DNA of 64,000 nt. Origin: Streptomyces koelreuteriae (GTDB taxonomy: Bacteria; Actinomycetota; Actinomycetes; Streptomycetales; Streptomycetaceae). The stretch is from positions 5,890,001 to 5,954,000 of the forward strand of contig NZ_CP075896.1 of NCBI RefSeq assembly GCF_018604545.1, given 5' to 3'. Within the stretch, counting starts at the first letter, position 1. Each line of letters starts with the position of its first letter. Below the pieces are notes generated by a model, which saw nothing but the letters and a program-made list of their open reading frames with translations, was not told where the DNA came from and searched no databases. This document shows positions 60,305-64,000 of this stretch, in pieces. The position numbers were made by a program, and so were the translations under genes.

Positions 60305-61180
60305 TCAGCGTCCGATGAACTGCGGACCCTGCGGGGGCAGGCGGAAGTCCGGGTCGGGGGCCGCGGTGATCGGCGGCGGATAGCCGTAGCCGGTCTGCGC
60401 CCCCGTGACGCCGGCCGCGGCCGGAGCCTGGGGATAGCCGTAGGCGGGCTGGCTCGCGGGCTGCGGGTAGCCGTACGCCGGCTGCGTCGTCGCGGGCTGC
60501 TGGGGCGGATAGCCGTAGGCGGGCTGCGCGGGGACGACGGTCGGCTGCTCCGGAGGCAGCGGCCGCGACACCTCGGGGGCGGGCGCTTGCGTGGTCGCGG
60601 CCGTGGTGGGCAGGGCCGACGTCTCCTGCGCGGCCTCCGACTCGTCCACCGAGATGCCGTAGTCGGTCGCGAGCCCCTGCAGCCCGTTCGAATAGCCCTC
60701 GCCGAGCGCCCGGAACTTCCAGCCCTCGCCGCGCCGGTACAGCTCGCCGCAGATCAGCGCGGTCTCCTCGCCCGTCTCCGGCTTGACGTCGAAGTACGCC
60801 AGCGCTTCCGCCTCGGTGCCCGCCGCGTCGTACAGCAGGATGCGCAGCGCCTGTACGCGGTCGAACGGGATGCCGTCCGCCGATGCGACCAGCAGAATCC
60901 GGCTGACTCCCGACTCGACACCGGTGAGCTCTGTCTGGATCGTGTCGGTCAGGCCCTCGGCTGCCCGCTTCTTGCCGAGCCGCCACACCTTCCCCGAGGG
61001 GTGCCGGGGCTGGTTGTAGAAGACGAAGTCCTCGTCGGAGCGCACACGACCGTCGGGGCCGAGGAGCAGCGCGGAGGCATCGACGTCCGGAACCCCCTGT
61101 CCGGGTGTCCAGCGCAGCACGGCGCGCACCGTGGTGGCTTCCAGCGGGACGTTCGACCCCTTCAGCATCGCGTGCGTCAT
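60305..61180 (-). CDS. TerD-domain protein with proline-rich YGYP tail
   Basis: A 291-aa protein. Residues 1-180 form a TerD domain (LKGSNVPLEATTVRAVLRW, PDVDASALLLGPDGRV, FYNQPRHPSGKVWRLGKKR, RILLVASADG, DYGISVDESE). Residues 180-291 are a disordered tail rich in Pro/Gln/Ala with five Y-G-Y-P units (PAYGYP and similar), a low-complexity sequence suited to protein interactions or phase separation. The gene faces the other Ter genes and diverges from the CitE-like gene by 227 bp, which probably hold both promoters. Confidence 0.92.
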   Translation of the reverse strand: MTHAMLKGSNVPLEATTVRAVLRWTPGQGVPDVDASALLLGPDGRVRSDEDFVFYNQPRHPSGKVWRLGKKRAAEGLTDTIQTELTGVESGVSRILLVASADGIPFDRVQALRILLYDAAGTEAEALAYFDVKPETGEETALICGELYRRGEGWKFRALGEGYSNGLQGLATDYGISVDESEAAQETSALPTTAATTQAPAPEVSRPLPPEQPTVVPAQPAYGYPPQQPATTQPAYGYPQPASQPAYGYPQAPAAAGVTGAQTGYGYPPPITAAPDPDFRLPPQGPQFIGR

Positions 61181-61407
61181 GCGGTCATCCTGCCTTCTCG
61201 GTCCTGCTCACGACAACGCGGGGCCGGGCTCCACGAGCGGCGCCGACGGCCGTCGCGGACTACCGTCGTCATGGCCGGGCCTGGCTGTGCTTGCCCGCGT
61301 TACCTGAAATTCATGCCTGACGGGAACCTCTGACATGGACTTCTACGTACTATTACCGGCCACCTTTCGACGATTCGCAGGCCGCACGACAACCACGGGG
61401 GAGTTCC

Positions 61408-62574
61408 ATGCGTCATTTCGGGCACATCGCGCCTGAGGTGCGGAAGCGTCTCTTCCACCGCGAGCCGTGTGTGTTCACGCCGGACTCCCCGGCCCGGCTG
61501 CTCGCGGCGGCCCTGGGCGCCACGCTCTACAGTCCGGCCACCCGCCCCCGCCTCGCCGACGACGTCCTCAAGCAGGCCGGTCGCGGAGTCGTCTCCATGG
61601 TGCTGTGCCTGGAGGACTCGATCGACGACGCGGACGTCGGCCCGGGCGAGGAGAACCTCGTCCGCCAGTTCGAGGCCCTCGACGGCCTCCCGGACGCGGA
61701 CCTGCCCCTGCTGTTCATCCGGGTCCGCGCCCCCGAGCAGATCCCCGACCTCGTCCGACGGCTCGGCACCTCGGCCCGGCTGCTGTCCGGATTCGTACTG
61801 CCGAAGTTCACCGCGGAGCGCGGCATCCCCTTCCTCGAGGCACTGGCGAGCGCCGAGGCCGAAAGCGGCCGTCGCCTTTTCGCCATGCCGGTGCTGGAGT
61901 CGCCGGAGCTGCTCTACCGCGAGTCCCGGGTGGAGACCCTGGAGGGCATCTCCCGGGCCGTCGACAAGTACCGCGACCGCGTGCTCGCCCTGCGCCTCGG
62001 CGTCACTGACTTCTGCTCCTCCTACGGGCTGCGCAGAGGCCCCGACATGACGGCGTACGACGTGCAGATCGTCGCCTCCGTGATCGCCGACGTGGTGAAC
62101 ATGCTGGGCCGCGCCGACGGGACCGGCTTCACCGTGACCGGGCCGGTGTGGGAGTACTTCCGGGTCCAGGAGCGCATGTTCAAGCCGCTGCTGCGGCAGA
62201 GCCCCTTCCTCGAGGTGCAGGCCGCGGAACTGCGCGAGAAGCTGATCGAGCACGCCATGGACGGCCTGCTCAGGGAGATCTCCCTCGACCAGGCCAACGG
62301 CCTGCTGGGCAAGACCTGCATCCACCCCTCCCATGTGCTCCCGGTGCACGCCCTGTCGGTCGTCAGCCACGAGGAGTTCTCCGACGCCCAGGACATCCTG
62401 CGCCCCGAGCGGGGCGGCGGGGGTGTGCTTCGATCGTCGTACACGAACAAGATGAACGAGGTGAAGCCGCATCGGGCCTGGGCCGAGCGGACCCTGCTGC
62501 GAGCCGAGGTTTTCGGCGTGGCGAACGAGGACATCGGCTTCGTGGAACTGCTCGCCGCCGGCCTGCCCGGCTGA
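61408..62574 (+). CDS. HpcH/HpaI (CitE-like) lyase of the Ter biosynthetic module
   Basis: A 388-aa TIM-barrel aldolase/citrate-lyase-beta-like enzyme. Motifs include VVSMVLCLEDSIDDADV (metal region), FIRVRAPEQIPDL, LRLGVTDFCSSYGLRRG and KTCIHPSHVLPVH. In the Ter systems described by Anantharaman, Iyer and Aravind (2012), such lyases are encoded with PRTase-TRSP, ATP-grasp and HAD enzymes predicted to build a nucleoside-like metabolite. The next gene here is such a PRTase. The ATG follows GGGGGAG. The reaction itself is unproven. Confidence 0.92.
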   Translation: MRHFGHIAPEVRKRLFHREPCVFTPDSPARLLAAALGATLYSPATRPRLADDVLKQAGRGVVSMVLCLEDSIDDADVGPGEENLVRQFEALDGLPDADLPLLFIRVRAPEQIPDLVRRLGTSARLLSGFVLPKFTAERGIPFLEALASAEAESGRRLFAMPVLESPELLYRESRVETLEGISRAVDKYRDRVLALRLGVTDFCSSYGLRRGPDMTAYDVQIVASVIADVVNMLGRADGTGFTVTGPVWEYFRVQERMFKPLLRQSPFLEVQAAELREKLIEHAMDGLLREISLDQANGLLGKTCIHPSHVLPVHALSVVSHEEFSDAQDILRPERGGGGVLRSSYTNKMNEVKPHRAWAERTLLRAEVFGVANEDIGFVELLAAGLPG

Positions 62575-62630
62575 CGCGGCCCGGCATCCGCGGGGCATCC
62601 GACGAATTCGAACGGTTGGTGGAGAAGGCA

Positions 62631-64000
62631 GTGAACGAGGGGGTGCGCGGCGAGGTGCGCGACGAAGCCGGCGGTGTCTGGTCCGGCAGCTGGGTCGCGG
62701 AGCGGCTGGGCGTCGAGCTCGTCGGCGACGACCGGCTGACCGGCCTGCTGGGGCTGGCGCTGCGCCGCAACCCCAAGCGGGCCCATCTGCTGGTGTCGAA
62801 CGTGCTGGGCAAGCACGTGCCGCAGTCGCCGTCCGTCGTCTACGGCCACGGTGTCGAGCTCGGCCGCCGGGTGCGAGCGCTGCTGGGCGAGGAGGAGTCG
62901 GCCCGGGCGGTCGTCCTCGGCTACGCGGAGACCGCGACCGGCCTCGGCCACTCCGTCGCCGACGGGCTGGGCCTCGCGCCCTACCTGCACTCCACGCGCC
63001 GCCCCGTCGCCGGTCTCGCGGCGGCCGGCGGCTTCGAGGAGGCCCACTCGCACGCGACCTCGCATCTGCTGCTGCCGGAGGATCCCGCGCTGCTGAGCGG
63101 GGAAGGGCCGCTGGTCCTGGTCGACGACGAGTTCTCCACGGGTAACACGGTGCTGAACACCGTACGAGATCTTCATGGGCGGTATCCGCGGCGGAGGTAT
63201 GTCGTGGTGGCGCTGGTGGACATGCGGTCGGCGGAGGACGCGGGGCGGTTGGAGGGGTTCGCTCGGGAGATCGGGGCGCGGGTGGATCTCGTCGCTGCGG
63301 CTTCCGGGACTGTGCGGCTGCCTGAGGGGGTGTTGGAGCGGGGGCAGGAGTTGGTGGCGCGGTACGAGGCCGAGAGTGCGGCGGAGGGTTCGTCGGCGGG
63401 TGCGGCTGCGTCGTGGCCGGTCGCGCAGTTCCCCGCGCCCCCAATAGGGGCGTATCGCCAACGCCCTCAAGGGGCGCGGGGAACTGCGCGAACAGCCCCC
63501 ACCGGCCCGCACCCGGAAGACAACCGCATCGACCTGCACTGGCCGGCCAACCTGCCGGACGGCGCCCGGCATGGGTTCACCCCGGCCCATCGGGAGCGGC
63601 TGGAGGCCGCCCTGCCCGGCATGGCGGCCAGGATCGCCGACGCCCTGCCCGAAGACGCCCGCCGCGTGCACATCCTCGGCTTCGAAGAGCTGATGTACAC
63701 CCCCCTCCGACTCGCCGCCGCGCTGGAGCGGACCGCGCCGGACATCGAGGTCCGCTACTCGACCACCACCCGCTCACCCGTCCTGGCCGTCGACGACCCC
63801 GGCTACGCGATACGCACCCGCCTCGCCTTCCCCGCCCACGACGACCCGGCCGACGGCCCGGGGGAGCGATACGCCTACAACGTCGCCGGCGCCGGATTCG
63901 ACGCCGTCGTCGTGGTCGTCGACTCGGCCGGGGACACCCCCGCGCTGCACGCGCCCGACGGTCTGACGGCCCGGCTCGCCGCGCACACGCCGCGGGTCCT
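62631..64000 (+). CDS. PRTase-TRSP protein of the Ter module (3' end outside window)
   Basis: At least 456 aa, open to the window edge. Residues 1-260 form a phosphoribosyltransferase with PRPP loop VLVDDEFSTGNTV (about residue 163). A linker (about 264-296) is made of an inverted pair of the interspersed repeat read in frame. Residues about 300 onward form the TRSP domain, with the name-giving STTTRSPVLAVDD at about 63750-63790. Predicted role: transfer of a phosphoribosyl group in synthesis of a nucleoside-like stress metabolite. GTG 62631 was chosen for GGAG just upstream. It follows the CitE-like gene by 56 bp, probably in one operon. Confidence 0.9.
   Translation, partial: MNEGVRGEVRDEAGGVWSGSWVAERLGVELVGDDRLTGLLGLALRRNPKRAHLLVSNVLGKHVPQSPSVVYGHGVELGRRVRALLGEEESARAVVLGYAETATGLGHSVADGLGLAPYLHSTRRPVAGLAAAGGFEEAHSHATSHLLLPEDPALLSGEGPLVLVDDEFSTGNTVLNTVRDLHGRYPRRRYVVVALVDMRSAEDAGRLEGFAREIGARVDLVAAASGTVRLPEGVLERGQELVARYEAESAAEGSSAGAAASWPVAQFPAPPIGAYRQRPQGARGTARTAPTGPHPEDNRIDLHWPANLPDGARHGFTPAHRERLEAALPGMAARIADALPEDARRVHILGFEELMYTPLRLAAALERTAPDIEVRYSTTTRSPVLAVDDPGYAIRTRLAFPAHDDPADGPGERYAYNVAGAGFDAVVVVVDSAGDTPALHAPDGLTARLAAHTPRV
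63422..63517. repeat. Interspersed repeat, inverted pair inside a coding region (copy 3)
   Basis: CGCGCAGTTCCCCGCGCCCC (63422-63441) is the exact reverse complement of GGGGCGCGGGGAACTGCGCG (63471-63490). The 29-bp interval also pairs partly (AGGGGCGT with ACGCCCT). The 3' half, to 63517, matches copies 1 and 2. The whole stretch is read through without a stop by the PRTase-TRSP gene. Confidence 0.9.

Noticed and set aside
61300..63444. 714-residue minus-strand open frame opposite the CitE-like and PRTase genes
   Set aside because: Its sequence is the reverse-frame shadow of two well supported genes and lacks a recognisable domain.

Overview
The window is about 64 kb of very GC-rich DNA with strong G/C bias at third codon positions, GTG and TTG starts, Tat-secreted enzymes, paired XRE/DUF397 genes, a fasR-fabD-fabH-acpP-fabF locus and two clear TTA leucine codons. 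All of this points to a Streptomyces chromosome, and to a core region rather than an island: the fatty acid synthase locus, pyruvate dehydrogenase E1, DUF3145, DUF3052 and the SCO2400-type protein recall, from memory, the SCO2365-SCO2410 neighbourhood of S. coelicolor in reverse order. There are no tRNA or rRNA genes, no CRISPR array, no transposase and no integrase that I can see.

Layout. 1-5.6 kb: plant-polysaccharide hydrolases (GH51 arabinofuranosidase, cut by the window edge, and a Tat-exported GH35 beta-galactosidase) around a secreted propeller-like protein. 5.7-10 kb: an Rrf2 regulator, secreted and membrane proteins, an alpha/beta hydrolase, a YCII protein and an exported intradiol dioxygenase. 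10.0-10.85 kb: a non-coding foldback element with about 235-bp inverted arms. 10.85-12.5 kb: a developmental-type triad (DUF397, XRE regulator, RsbW-like ATPase) around a 27-bp palindrome. 12.5-14.3 kb: a PLP aminotransferase with a long low-complexity tail.

14.4-23.1 kb: an apparent seven-gene minus-strand sugar operon (acid-sugar dehydratase, zinc dehydrogenase, U32-like protein, ChvE-type binding lipoprotein, ATPase, permease, aldose epimerase), with repeated TTCGAAAT/CGAAATTTCG sites at its head. With the GH51, GH35, GH3 and second epimerase genes it fits uptake and oxidation of arabinose/galactose-type sugars. 23.3-37.8 kb: an SCO2400-type membrane protein, a MarR-oxidoreductase-Ohr group, peptidases (beta-lactamase fold, M14, and a secreted C15-like protein lacking its catalytic Cys), EI24, GH3, GalM, an SGNH lipoprotein and DUF3145.

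37.9-42.8 kb: fabF, acpP, fabH, fabD and the activator gene fasR, with an inverted repeat between fasR and fabD. 42.9-55.3 kb: pirin, a serine hydrolase, GNAT, a MerR-aldo/keto reductase pair, a DUF4429 protein, a DUF1023-type hydrolase, a TetR-MFS exporter pair, a potassium channel and aceE. 55.7-64 kb: DUF3052, an AhpE-type peroxiredoxin, then a Ter stress module (two TerD, a DUF475/TerC-like membrane protein, a TerA-like protein, a TerD with a YGYP tail, a CitE-like lyase and a PRTase-TRSP protein running off the window). The last protein has a palindromic interspersed repeat built in frame into its interdomain linker; this and the foldback element are the most unusual things here.
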